Below are positions 46,361 to 54,243 of a stretch of 64,000 nucleotides of DNA, piece after piece. Each line of letters begins with the position of its first letter. The first letter of the stretch is position 1. The stretch spans positions 1-64,000 of the forward strand of contig NZ_JAAFGZ010000010.1 in NCBI RefSeq assembly GCF_010365105.1, given 5' to 3'. The translations under genes and the position numbers were made by a program. Source of the stretch: Polaromonas sp. (lineage in GTDB: Bacteria > Pseudomonadota > Gammaproteobacteria > Burkholderiales > Burkholderiaceae_C). The notes beneath the pieces were generated by a model. The model was not told the DNA's origin. It worked only from the letters and a program-made list of their open reading frames with translations, and made no database searches.

Positions 46361-46389
46361 GCCTTTGCTTTTTTAAAAAAGGCAAAGGC
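46361..46389 (+). terminator. Terminator after trkH
   Basis: GCCTTTGCTTTTTT and AAAAAAGGCAAAGGC form an almost perfect inverted repeat starting 9 bases after the trkH stop. The U-rich left arm and GC base suggest it stops transcription from trkAH; the symmetry would also allow some function on the other strand. Confidence 0.65.
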
Positions 46390-46457
46390 GGGGCAGGGCG
46401 ACAATCGCGATTTGTCTGCAGTGTCGATAATGATTTTTTCAAAATAAGGAGTCAAGC

Positions 46458-46874
46458 ATGCCCATTACCAAAGGTTTCCAGGTTCTCGTCGATGAGGCCA
46501 TGGAAGAGGTCAAGACCTATTCGGTCGAGTCGGTGCAAGCCCGGCTGTCAGACCCGAACGTGCAGATCGTCGATATCCGCGACCCGCGCGAACTGGAGCG
46601 TGACGGCACCGTGGTCGGCGCCTTGCTGGCACCGCGCGGCATGCTGGAGTTCTGGGTTGACCCGGCGTCGCCGTATTTCAAGCCGGTGTTTGCCGACGAA
46701 AGCCGGGAGTTCATCTTGTTTTGCGGTGCCGGCTGGCGCAGCGCACTGGCCACCAAGACACTGCAGGACATGGGCATGCGCAACGTTGCCCACATCGACG
46801 GCGGTTATGCCGAGTGGAAAAAGCAGGGCGCCCCAACCGAAACGCTGGAAGCGCGCAAGGCCAAAAAGGGCTGA
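46458..46874 (+). CDS. Rhodanese-like sulphurtransferase
   Basis: A 138-residue single rhodanese domain. The active-site Cys is C89 in FILFCGAGWRSALA, with the family's VDIRDPRELERDG motif near 38-50. Both are intact, so it can carry a persulphide; the acceptor is unknown. A standard AAGGAG site precedes the start. It is not tightly coupled to its neighbours. Confidence 0.9.
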   Translation: MPITKGFQVLVDEAMEEVKTYSVESVQARLSDPNVQIVDIRDPRELERDGTVVGALLAPRGMLEFWVDPASPYFKPVFADESREFILFCGAGWRSALATKTLQDMGMRNVAHIDGGYAEWKKQGAPTETLEARKAKKG

Positions 46875-46927
46875 ACACCCTGAACAAACGATGGCCGGCG
46901 CGCAGCCCCTGGGTGCGCTTGCCAAGT

Positions 46928-47000
46928 CGCTATTTTTAAAGAAGAATAGGCACTTTGCGCAATACCCATATGTGCAAGCAGCTATCAATAAGTGAGCTAT
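46928..47000 (+). repeat. AT-rich dispersed repeat, intergenic copy
   Basis: Contains AATAGGCACTTTGCGCA, a spacer, TGTGCAAGCAGCTATCAATA and AGTGAG. It is the closest relative of the copy at 48674-48732: the blocks GGCACTTGCGCA, TGTGCGCAAGCAGCTAT and AATAAGTGAG are shared with few changes and the same order. TTGCGCA and TGTGCAA can pair as a hairpin. Confidence 0.8.
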
Positions 47001-47070
47001 CAAGCTGAAATCGTGCGGCATTCCAAGCTGCCGCGACCCTTCAATTTTTTAACGATTGCGAGACAACACC

Positions 47071-48231
47071 ATGCCCGGACTATTGCCCAACATCGACCCT
47101 GAAGGCCTGCTCGAATTTTCGGTCGTCTACACCGACCGCGCGCTCAACCACATGTCGAGCAGCTTTCAGGGTGTCATGAACGACATTTCCCGCATCCTCA
47201 AGGATGTGTACAAAGCCCATTCCGTGGCGCTGGTGCCCGGCAGCGGCACCTACGGCATGGAAGCCGTTGCCCGCCAGTTCGCCACCGGCAAGCCCGTGCT
47301 GGTGCTGCGCAACGGCTGGTTCAGCTACCGCTGGACGCAAATCTTTGACATGGGCAACATTCCCGCCGCGTCCACCGTGCTCAAGGCCCGGCAAACCGGC
47401 CCCGGTGCGCAAGCCCCGTGGGCGCCCGCCGCCATCGCCGACGTGCAGGCAGCCATCGCCCACCACAAGCCCGCTGTCGTCTTTGCCCCGCATGTCGAAA
47501 CCGCTTCCGGCATGATCCTGCCCGACGACTACCTGCGCGCCGTGTCCGACGCCGTGCATGCCGTGGGCGGCCTGTTCGTGCTTGACTGCATCGCCTCGGG
47601 CGCCATGTGGGTCGACATGCAGGCGACCGGCGTCGATGTGTTGATTTCCGCACCGCAAAAAGGCTGGAGCAGCTCGCCGTGCTGCGCCATGGTCATGCTC
47701 AGCGAACGCGCCCGCACGGCCATCGACGGCACTGTCAGCACCAGCTTTGCCTGCGACCTGAAAAAGTGGCTGCAGATCATGGAAACCTATGAAAAAGGCG
47801 GCCACGCCTACCATGCCACGCTGCCCACCGACGCCCTCACGCGACTGCGCGCCGCCATGCAGGAAACGCAGGCCTATGGCTTCGCCAAGGTGAAATCCGA
47901 GCAGCAAATGCTTGGTCAAAAGGTACGCGCCCTGTTTGAAAGCCGTGGCCTGCCCAGCGTCGCCGCCGACGGTTTCAAGGCCCCCGGCGTGGTGGTCAGC
48001 TACACCACCGACCCCGGCATCCAGTCCGGCAAGAAATTCCTCGACCAGGGTTTGCAGACCGCCGCCGGCGTGCCGCTGCAGTGCGACGAGGGCGCGGATT
48101 TCATGAGCTTTCGCGTGGGGTTGTTCGGGCTGGAGAAGTGGCACCAAGTGGATCGTACTGTGGGGCAGCTGGCGGCGGCGCTGGACCGGATTGGGGTGGT
48201 GGCGCCGGTGGCCGAGACGGTGGCGGGCTGA
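47071..48231 (+). CDS. Class V PLP aminotransferase (alanine-glyoxylate/serine-pyruvate type)
   Basis: A 386-residue fold-type I aminotransferase. The PLP lysine is K197 in ISAPQKGWSSSP; GSGTYGMEAVARQF near 57 binds the cofactor phosphate and LDCIASGAMWVD near 171 supplies the Asp to the ring nitrogen. Related enzymes convert glyoxylate and alanine to glycine and pyruvate, or release phosphonates; this one could serve glyoxylate disposal, in keeping with aceK and the glyoxylate/hydroxypyruvate reductase in the window (inference). The ATG at 47071 is preferred over an upstream in-frame start. Confidence 0.88.
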   Translation: MPGLLPNIDPEGLLEFSVVYTDRALNHMSSSFQGVMNDISRILKDVYKAHSVALVPGSGTYGMEAVARQFATGKPVLVLRNGWFSYRWTQIFDMGNIPAASTVLKARQTGPGAQAPWAPAAIADVQAAIAHHKPAVVFAPHVETASGMILPDDYLRAVSDAVHAVGGLFVLDCIASGAMWVDMQATGVDVLISAPQKGWSSSPCCAMVMLSERARTAIDGTVSTSFACDLKKWLQIMETYEKGGHAYHATLPTDALTRLRAAMQETQAYGFAKVKSEQQMLGQKVRALFESRGLPSVAADGFKAPGVVVSYTTDPGIQSGKKFLDQGLQTAAGVPLQCDEGADFMSFRVGLFGLEKWHQVDRTVGQLAAALDRIGVVAPVAETVAG

Positions 48232-48265
48232 TGGTTTCGAGGAACTGACGGGCTTGGCTGTCGCG

Positions 48266-48673
48266 ATGAATGAACCGTGCCCCTGCGGCCGCGCCAGTCA
48301 GCCTGCCGCGTCCAAGCGCGCCGAGCCCCTGCCTTTTTCCGCCTGCTGCGGCCCATACCTGACGCAAAACGTGCCCGCGCCTGACGCCGAAAGCCTGATG
48401 CGCTCGCGTTACAGCGCCTTCGTTCTGGAGAGGGCTGACTACCTGCTGGCGACTTGGCACGTGTCCACGCGCCCGGCGACGCTGGACTTTGCGCCCGGCG
48501 CCAAATGGCTGGGGCTGGAAGTGCGTTCGCACACGCTGCAGGACGCCGATCACGCCGAAGTCGAATTCGTCGCCCGCTGCCGCGAAGCGGGCCGTGCCAC
48601 GCGCCTTCACGAGCGCAGCCGCTTCGTGCGCGAGTCGGGGCGCTGGTTTTACGTCGATGGCGACCAGTTTTAG
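48266..48673 (+). CDS. YchJ-family SEC-C domain protein
   Basis: A 135-residue protein of the YchJ/UPF0225 family. A SEC-C-type zinc cluster is formed by CPCG at residues 5-8 and SACCGPYL near 30. Then come AESLMRSRYSAFVLERADYLLATWH (a family hallmark, near 43-65) and the C-terminal ERSRFVRESGRWFYVDGD. The function is unknown; the zinc motif suggests binding to protein or nucleic acid. The start follows the aminotransferase stop by 34 bases, so they may share a transcript. Confidence 0.9.
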   Translation: MNEPCPCGRASQPAASKRAEPLPFSACCGPYLTQNVPAPDAESLMRSRYSAFVLERADYLLATWHVSTRPATLDFAPGAKWLGLEVRSHTLQDADHAEVEFVARCREAGRATRLHERSRFVRESGRWFYVDGDQF

Positions 48674-48732
48674 TACCAAATAAGGCACTTGCGCACGGCT
48701 GGTGTGCGCAAGCAGCTATTAATAAGTGAGTA
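48674..48732 (+). repeat. AT-rich dispersed repeat, intergenic copy
   Basis: Reads AAATAAGGCACTTGCGCACG, then GCTGG, then TGTGCGCAAGCAGCTATTAA and TAAGTGAG. CTTGCGCAC and GTGCGCAAG form a 9-bp inverted repeat with a short loop, the best hairpin in the family. It fills the whole space between the YchJ gene and the HAD gene and ends only a few bases before the HAD start. Confidence 0.85.
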
Positions 48733-48735
48733 ACA

Positions 48736-49395
48736 ATGAAATTTGAAGCCATTCTTTTCGACTGCGATGGCGTGCTGGTGGACAGCGAACCCATCACCAA
48801 CGGCGTGCTGCGCGAACTGCTGGAAGAAAGCGGCTGGACGCTTTCGCCCGAGGAATGCATGCGCGTTTTTGTCGGCAAGGCGGTGCGCGATGAACGCGTG
48901 CTGATCGAAACCAACACCGGCCGGCCACTGACCGAAGACTGGATGGCCGAGTTCTATGCGCGGCGCAACACCGAGTTAAAGGCACGGCTGACGGCTATCG
49001 CGGGCGCGCATGATGCCGTGGAGGCCGCGCACGCACATGCCGCCCAGCGCATTGCCTGCGCGTCCGGCGCCGACCGCTTCAAGGTCGAGATGCAGCTGGC
49101 GCAGGTCGGGCTGATGCCCTGGTTTGACGGCCGCATCTTCAGCGGCCAGGAAATGCCGCGCTCCAAACCGGCGCCCGATGTGTACCTGGCAGCGGCGGCG
49201 CACCTGGGTGCGACAGGCGCGCGCTCCCTGGTGATCGAGGACACGACGACCGGCGTGACGGCGGGTATTGCCGCCGGGGCGACGGTCTGGGCCTATTGCC
49301 CGCTTCCCGCGCAAGGCCCGGCCCTGAAGCAGGCGGGCGCCAGCCATCTTTTTACCCATATGGCCGATTTGCCTGGCTTGCTGGCGGGCGTTTGA
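48736..49395 (+). CDS. HAD-superfamily phosphatase (phosphoglycolate/beta-phosphoglucomutase type)
   Basis: A 219-residue HAD hydrolase. Motif I FDCDGVLVDSEPITN is at residues 8-22, a helical cap with TGRPLTEDWMAEFYARR near 60, motif II in ACASGADRF near 113, motif III lysine in RSKPAPDVYLAAA near 145 and motif IV VIEDTTTGVTAG near 167. All catalytic residues are present. The substrate is a small phosphoester that cannot be named. A diverged fragment of a relative lies at 50281-50440. Confidence 0.9.
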   Translation: MKFEAILFDCDGVLVDSEPITNGVLRELLEESGWTLSPEECMRVFVGKAVRDERVLIETNTGRPLTEDWMAEFYARRNTELKARLTAIAGAHDAVEAAHAHAAQRIACASGADRFKVEMQLAQVGLMPWFDGRIFSGQEMPRSKPAPDVYLAAAAHLGATGARSLVIEDTTTGVTAGIAAGATVWAYCPLPAQGPALKQAGASHLFTHMADLPGLLAGV

Positions 49396-49593
49396 CGGGT
49401 CACTGAAGTCACTTCGAAAGCGCAAGTTGTCCACTGTGCCTGTTTGGCAGGCATCCTGTTGAAGTTCCCGTCAAACAAGGGTCTCAAGGGTTTTCCCTGG
49501 AGTGCTGCACAAAGTTGTCCACAGAAGATGTGGACGGAATGCAGGCATGTTCTCGGTGGCCGCAGCGTGATGAACGGGGGCTCGCCGTGGCGG
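49396..49593. other. Intergenic region with repeated TTGTCCAC elements
   Basis: A 198-base gap between convergent genes. AAGTTGTCCACTGTG (near 49425) and AAAGTTGTCCACAGAAG (near 49511) share AAGTTGTCCAC, and GTCCACA...TGTGGAC near 49517-49535 is an inverted pair. No gene was found. The motif resembles a DnaA box but the context is not an origin. Confidence 0.4.
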
Positions 49594-50037
49594 TCAGGAC
49601 TCGCCATCTGGAATGCCCACACCCCAGAACCGCTCCATCGCAAGGTAGGCGTACGAGGCCGACCAGCCTATCAGCAGCAATCCGTTCAGCGCTTCTGTAC
49701 CCGCTAGCAGCCGGATCGGGCCATTTGGTATCAGGTCACCGAAGCCGAGCGAGGAAAAGGTTTCTGCTGAAAAATACAGGCAGTTTTCCAGTGAGGAGCT
49801 GCCAATGCCGCTGAGGCTGCCCGTGCCGGTGAAATGGATCAGGCCAAAAAGCACGAAACCATACAGCGCGATTTCCAGCGCGTGGGCTGTGAATGCCGCA
49901 AAAATAACGATCAGCAGCTTGCTGCGGCTTGGGATGCTGAGCGTGGGCAGCCGGGTGTTCAGGCTGCTCAGGATTTCAAAATGAATGAGCGTTGTCAGTG
50001 CAATCACCATGACGCAGGCAAAAATGACGATGAGCAT
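49594..50037 (-). CDS. Small potassium-channel-like membrane protein
   Basis: A 147-residue protein with hydrophobic helices at about 1-18, 42-70 and 115-135 and, before the last, a pore-loop-like sequence FSAETFSSLGFGDLIPNGP. This is laid out as an Ion_trans_2 potassium channel (TM-pore-TM), with SLGFGD in place of the canonical TVGYGD filter. It may conduct a cation, but the filter change leaves selectivity open. It converges on the HAD gene and is followed upstream by gene relics. Confidence 0.75.
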   Translation of the reverse strand: MLIVIFACVMVIALTTLIHFEILSSLNTRLPTLSIPSRSKLLIVIFAAFTAHALEIALYGFVLFGLIHFTGTGSLSGIGSSSLENCLYFSAETFSSLGFGDLIPNGPIRLLAGTEALNGLLLIGWSASYAYLAMERFWGVGIPDGES

Positions 50038-50065
50038 GCGGCTTACCCGGCAGTATTAATCGGTG

Positions 50066-50290
50066 GAGTCTAGCGACTGTCCGCCGTGCCTGAATTTCGC
50101 AGGCGACTGGCCGGTCCAGCCCTTGAAAACCCGCATGTAGCTTGTCCTGTTCTGAAGGCTGGCGGCTTTGGCCATCTGCTTGCGGGGCGGCGTGTGCACC
50201 GCAGCTGTTCCACCGCGCGCCGCATCTCGTTCTTCAGTGCCTGCAAGGACGCGACTTCTTCCTTCAACTGCCGGGACAGGGTGCGCGACG
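50066..50290 (-). pseudogene. Relic of an AraC-family regulator (C-terminal part, frameshifted)
   Basis: On the minus strand, TLSRQLKEEVASLQALKNEM in one frame and then RKQMAKAASLQNRTSYMRVF with [11 protein letters not shown] in another match the end of the intact AraC regulator at 51279-52343 ([43 protein letters not shown]). A frameshift lies near 50185-50195 and the N-terminal two thirds of the gene are missing. The relic stops where a HAD-like relic begins. Confidence 0.85.
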
Positions 50291-50440
50291 AGCGCGCCTT
50301 CATGGAGGCGCGTACCAGCCGGCCGCTCACCGAAGACTGGGTGGCTGGGTGGCTGGGTTTTATACGCGACGCTTATCGAGTTGCCGGCCCTGGCAGAGGA
50401 AGTCACTGCATTGCCTGAGGCTGAAAAAAGTGCTGATATT
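50281..50440 (+). pseudogene. Relic of a HAD-family phosphatase
   Basis: The plus-strand translation VRDERAFMEARTSRPLTEDW matches VRDERVLIETNTGRPLTEDW of the intact HAD protein at 48736-49395 (residues ~52-71), and the DNA is similar throughout. The relic then has an 8-base tandem duplication (GTGGCTGG at 50341-50348 and 50349-50356) that breaks the frame; removing one copy restores DWVAGFYTRR, matching DWMAEFYARR. Only this cap-domain piece remains. Downstream similarity fades by about 50400. Confidence 0.8.
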
Positions 50441-50548
50441 TTTGCTGTTAACGTCAAATGTGACAAGTTTCATTGAATTTCAAATTTTTTCTGGTTTTTG
50501 CTTTGAAATTGCCTCCAAATCGGTGCTTCTTAAACAAGAACAACACCC

Positions 50549-51247
50549 ATGAAACGTGCCATGAAATCTTCTGTCATTGGTCTGTCTTTTTTCACCCTGG
50601 CCTTTGGAAGTCATGCGCAACTGCCGCCTGAAGCCAATGCCCCTTCTGGCAAGCCCGACGTGTCCAGATCGGAGCGCGTCGCCAGTCCGAATCGGACCAG
50701 CTCGCGGACGTGGGCCACTTCGGGCAAGGCCGGCAAGGCCAGGCAGCAGGGCGACAGAGGCGACAGAGGCGAAAAAGCCGACTCCGCCGCGATCAAATGG
50801 GTCGATTCAACCGGCCGGACGATGGGACGGGCCATCGGAAACTATGCCATCCTGGCAACGTTCGACAACCAGCTGGCGACGATCACCGGGCTTTATCCGG
50901 ACCAGACCTGCGATGCCAACCGCGTGTGCACTTACCCGAGCAACGGCGCCCGGTGGTCGGAGTTCGAATCGGTTTACTACACCACGCCAGATTGCACCGG
51001 CCTGCCTTATTCGCTGTCCGGCGCCGTGGGCACGCCTTACCTGGGTGTTCCGGTGGTGGACAGTGGCGGGGCATATCTGTATTTTTTCAAGGCAGTCGAT
51101 ACGACCCGCGTGACCCTTCATTCAAGCTATTCGAACAATGTGTGCTTTCAGATCGGGATTCGCGGGGCGTTTCCGACCGACGCCACGCCGGTTTCCGATG
51201 TGCTCCCGGCATCCACCTACGGAACGCCGCCTTTCTTTTTGAAATAG
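50549..51247 (+). CDS. Exported protein of unknown function
   Basis: A 232-residue protein with a Sec signal peptide (MKRAMKSSVIGLSFFTLAFG, cleavage probably after SHA). A basic, low-complexity stretch with a short collagen-like run (KARQQGDRGDRGEKADS, residues ~63-80) leads into a globular domain of ~150 residues with four cysteines (DQTCDANRVCTYP, TTPDCTG, NNVCFQ). Similar domains with a short Gly-X-Y linker occur in uncharacterised secreted proteins of Burkholderiales. I cannot assign a function. Base composition in the leader (50460-50545) is AT-rich. Confidence 0.75.
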   Translation: MKRAMKSSVIGLSFFTLAFGSHAQLPPEANAPSGKPDVSRSERVASPNRTSSRTWATSGKAGKARQQGDRGDRGEKADSAAIKWVDSTGRTMGRAIGNYAILATFDNQLATITGLYPDQTCDANRVCTYPSNGARWSEFESVYYTTPDCTGLPYSLSGAVGTPYLGVPVVDSGGAYLYFFKAVDTTRVTLHSSYSNNVCFQIGIRGAFPTDATPVSDVLPASTYGTPPFFLK

Positions 51248-51278
51248 CGGACAGGGCGGCACGGGATGCTGCTGCTGC

Positions 51279-52343
51279 TCATGGATTTTCAGTCCCCAGG
51301 CCTTGTTGGTTTTGCCGAAATTGCGCAGGCGACTGGCCGGTCCAGCCTTTGAAAGCCCGCATGAAGCTTTTCTCGTTCTGAAAGCCGGCGGCTTCGGCCA
51401 CCTGCTTGATGGGGCGGCGGGTGCGCAGCAGCAGTTCCAGCGCCCGCGCGCGCCGCACCTCGTCCTTCAGGCTCTGCAATGACGCGCCTTCTTCCTTCAG
51501 TTGCCGGTGCAGGGTGCGCGGCGAGACGTGCAGCATCGTTGCCAGCGCTTCGGCGCCATGGGTTTGCGCCGGATGCGCGGCCAGCGCCTGACGCACGCGC
51601 TGCACCAGCAGCCGGTCTCGCCGGTAGGGCAGCACCGTCAGCGGCAGGGCGCGCTGCAGCATCTGCTGCAAGGCGCGTTCGTCGCGCCGCAGCGGCAGTG
51701 CCAGATAACGCGCGTCAAAGCGGATCGCTGCCGGTGCGCTGTCGAACAGCGTCGGGCCGGAAAACAGCACGGCGTACACCTCGCGGTGCAGCGGTGCGGC
51801 AAACGGGAGTTGTGCGCCCAGCAGCGGAATGCGCGAGTCGATCAGCCAGCAGGCGACGCCCAGGATGTTGCGCAGCACCGAAACCAGGCAGAACTCGCGC
51901 AGGGCGCCCAGGCCGTGCTGTTCGGTGATGGACACGCTGGCCGTGTCGCCTGCCACGCCAAGCGTCAGGATGATGTCGTCGGCAATCAGTGCGTGGTGCC
52001 GGCACCAGCGCTTGAGCGCCACGCCCAGCGTCGGCGCACTGAGCGAAGCCCGCGCCAGCATGCCGTAGCTGCCCCAGGGCAGGCGCCGGCTGAACCAGCC
52101 CAGCGCTTCGTCATCCAGTTCCTGCATCGCCACGTCCGAGATGCGTTCCATCTGCCAGGCGGTGATGCGCGATGACGCGTCAAGCAAGGCCGCCGGCGCA
52201 ATTTGTGCCTGCGCCAGCGCGCCAGCCGGATTCATTCCGCGCCGCTGATAGGCCAGCAAGATCGCCTGGACGAAGGCAATCGGTGTGACGGCGGACGCGC
52301 CCTGAGGGGGCATGACGGCAGTGGGAGGCAGGGATGTTGGCAT
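51279..52343 (-). CDS. AraC-family regulator with Arabinose_bd-like (OruR type) sensor domain
   Basis: A 354-residue regulator. The N-terminal ~200 residues ([20 protein letters not shown]..., [20 protein letters not shown]) resemble the Arabinose_bd/OruR-type sensor domain. The C-terminal double helix-turn-helix has [20 protein letters not shown] and [20 protein letters not shown]. The ATG at 52343 gives a normal length. It is divergent from the acyl-CoA synthetase gene with a 125-base gap and could control that liu block. A frameshifted relic of a relative lies at 50066-50290. Confidence 0.9.
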   Translation of the reverse strand: MPTSLPPTAVMPPQGASAVTPIAFVQAILLAYQRRGMNPAGALAQAQIAPAALLDASSRITAWQMERISDVAMQELDDEALGWFSRRLPWGSYGMLARASLSAPTLGVALKRWCRHHALIADDIILTLGVAGDTASVSITEQHGLGALREFCLVSVLRNILGVACWLIDSRIPLLGAQLPFAAPLHREVYAVLFSGPTLFDSAPAAIRFDARYLALPLRRDERALQQMLQRALPLTVLPYRRDRLLVQRVRQALAAHPAQTHGAEALATMLHVSPRTLHRQLKEEGASLQSLKDEVRRARALELLLRTRRPIKQVAEAAGFQNEKSFMRAFKGWTGQSPAQFRQNQQGLGTENP

Positions 52344-52468
52344 GGGCACAAGTGTCGGAGACCGTGGCACGATTTGCAACCATCGTGGCTTTTCCGGATG
52401 GTGCGGTTCGCGTTGGATGCGCCATACTGTCGCTGGCCGCGCGTGCCGGCGGTCGCAAGGAGACAACC

Positions 52469-54220
52469 ATGAGCGAAGAACTTTCCGCATCGCGTCCCGC
52501 CGCCGCGTCATTCACGCCACCTTTCACGCGCAGCTACGCCCGTGGCGCCACCGATGTGCCCCTGATCGAGCAGCCCATAGGCGCATTTTTCGATGTCATC
52601 GCGGCACGCCAGCCCGACCACGAAGCGCTGGTCAGCGTGCATCAGGGCCGCCGCTACAGCTACCGTGAACTGCAGCGCGAGGCCAACCGCCTGGCCAGCG
52701 CGCTGCTGGGCCTGGGCCTGCAGCCCGGCGAGCGCGTCGGCATCTGGTCGCACAACAATGCCGAATGGGTGCTGCTGCAACTGGCCACGGCCAAGGCCGG
52801 CCTGGTCCTGGTGAACATCAACCCGGCCTACCGAACCGCCGAGGTTGAGTACGCGCTGAACAAGGTCGGCTGCAAGGCGCTGGTCACCATGGCCCGGTTC
52901 AAGACCAGCGACTACCTCGGCATGCTGAACGAACTGGCGCCCGAGTGGGCGCACGGCCTGCCCGGCCAGCTTGAATCCGTGACGCTGCCACATCTGAAAA
53001 CCGTGGTCTGGATCGATGAAGCCGGGAAGGGCGACGACCAGCCCGGCTTGACGCGCTTTTCCAGCTTGGTCGCCAGCGGCAATCCCGATGACGCGCGGCT
53101 GGTTGAGATTGCCTCCACGCTGAAGGCCACCGACCCGATCAACATCCAGTTCACCAGCGGCACCACCGGTTTCCCCAAGGGTGCGACGCTGACGCACCGC
53201 AACATCCTGAACAACGGCTTTTTCATCGGCGAAGCCATGAAGCTCACGCCGGCCGACCGGCTGTGCATTCCTGTCCCGCTGTACCACTGCTTCGGCATGG
53301 TGCTGGGCAATCTGGCGTGTCTGACGCACGGCGCGACCATCATCTACCCGAACGACGGCTTCGAGCCCTTGAGCGTGCTGCAGACGGTGCAGGACGAGCA
53401 ATGTACCGGCCTGCACGGCGTGCCGACCATGTTCATCGCCGAACTCGATCACCCGCGTTTTGCCGAGTTCGACCTATCGACCCTGCGCACCGGCATCATG
53501 GCCGGCTCGCCGTGCCCGACCGAGGTGATGAAGCGCGTGGTCAACGACATGAACCTGGGCCAGATCACGATTGCCTATGGCATGACCGAAACCAGCCCGG
53601 TGAGTTGCCAGAGTTCGGTCGATACGCCGCTGGAAAAACGCGTGTCCACCGTCGGCCTGGTGCAGCCGCATCTGGAGGTCAAGATCATCGACCCCGAAAG
53701 CAGCCAGATCGTCGCCCCCGGCGTGTCGGGAGAACTTTGCACGCGCGGCTATTCGGTCATGCACGGCTACTGGGACGACGCGCCCCGAACCAAAGAGGCG
53801 ATTGACGCCGACGGCTGGATGCACACCGGCGACCTGGCCACCATGGACGCCGAGGGCTACGTCAACATCGTCGGCCGCATCAAGGACATGGTGATTCGCG
53901 GCGGCGAGAACATCTACCCGCGCGAGATCGAGGAATTCCTCTACCGACACCCCAAGGTGCAGGACGTGCAGGTCGTCGGCCTGCCCGACAAGCGCTACGG
54001 CGAAGAACTCTGCGCCTGGGTCGTCACGCGGCCCGGCGAAACCTTGAGCGAAGACGAGGTGCGCGAGTTCTGCAAGGGCAAGATTGCGCACTACAAGGTG
54101 CCGCGCTACATTCGTTTCGTACCCGGTTTCCCGATGACGGTGACCGGCAAGATCCAGAAGTTCAAGATACGCGACGAAATGAAAAACCAGCTCGGGCTGG
54201 AAGAAGACAAAACCGCCTGA
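52469..54220 (+). CDS. AMP-binding acyl-CoA synthetase
   Basis: A 583-residue adenylate-forming enzyme. P-loop [19 protein letters not shown] is near 223, the A5 motif AYGMTETSP near 370, the A7/A8 region [20 protein letters not shown] near 465, and the catalytic lysine in [16 protein letters not shown] near 560. It belongs to the medium/branched fatty-acyl-CoA synthetase group; in a liu cluster it probably activates isovalerate or a similar acid (inference). An AAGGAG site precedes the ATG at 52469. mccB follows after 23 bases. Confidence 0.92.
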   Translation: MSEELSASRPAAASFTPPFTRSYARGATDVPLIEQPIGAFFDVIAARQPDHEALVSVHQGRRYSYRELQREANRLASALLGLGLQPGERVGIWSHNNAEWVLLQLATAKAGLVLVNINPAYRTAEVEYALNKVGCKALVTMARFKTSDYLGMLNELAPEWAHGLPGQLESVTLPHLKTVVWIDEAGKGDDQPGLTRFSSLVASGNPDDARLVEIASTLKATDPINIQFTSGTTGFPKGATLTHRNILNNGFFIGEAMKLTPADRLCIPVPLYHCFGMVLGNLACLTHGATIIYPNDGFEPLSVLQTVQDEQCTGLHGVPTMFIAELDHPRFAEFDLSTLRTGIMAGSPCPTEVMKRVVNDMNLGQITIAYGMTETSPVSCQSSVDTPLEKRVSTVGLVQPHLEVKIIDPESSQIVAPGVSGELCTRGYSVMHGYWDDAPRTKEAIDADGWMHTGDLATMDAEGYVNIVGRIKDMVIRGGENIYPREIEEFLYRHPKVQDVQVVGLPDKRYGEELCAWVVTRPGETLSEDEVREFCKGKIAHYKVPRYIRFVPGFPMTVTGKIQKFKIRDEMKNQLGLEEDKTA

Positions 54221-54243
54221 TACGCCTGAAAGAACACGGAAAC

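Noticed and set aside
49425..49535. TTGTCCAC elements resembling DnaA boxes, as a possible replication origin.
   Set aside because: Only two or three matches, no AT-rich unwinding region, and none of dnaA, dnaN, gyrB or parAB nearby.
52361..52380. TGGCACGATTTGCA upstream of the acyl-CoA synthetase as a sigma-54 promoter.
   Set aside because: The GG-to-GC distance is two bases short of the required GG-N10-GC spacing.
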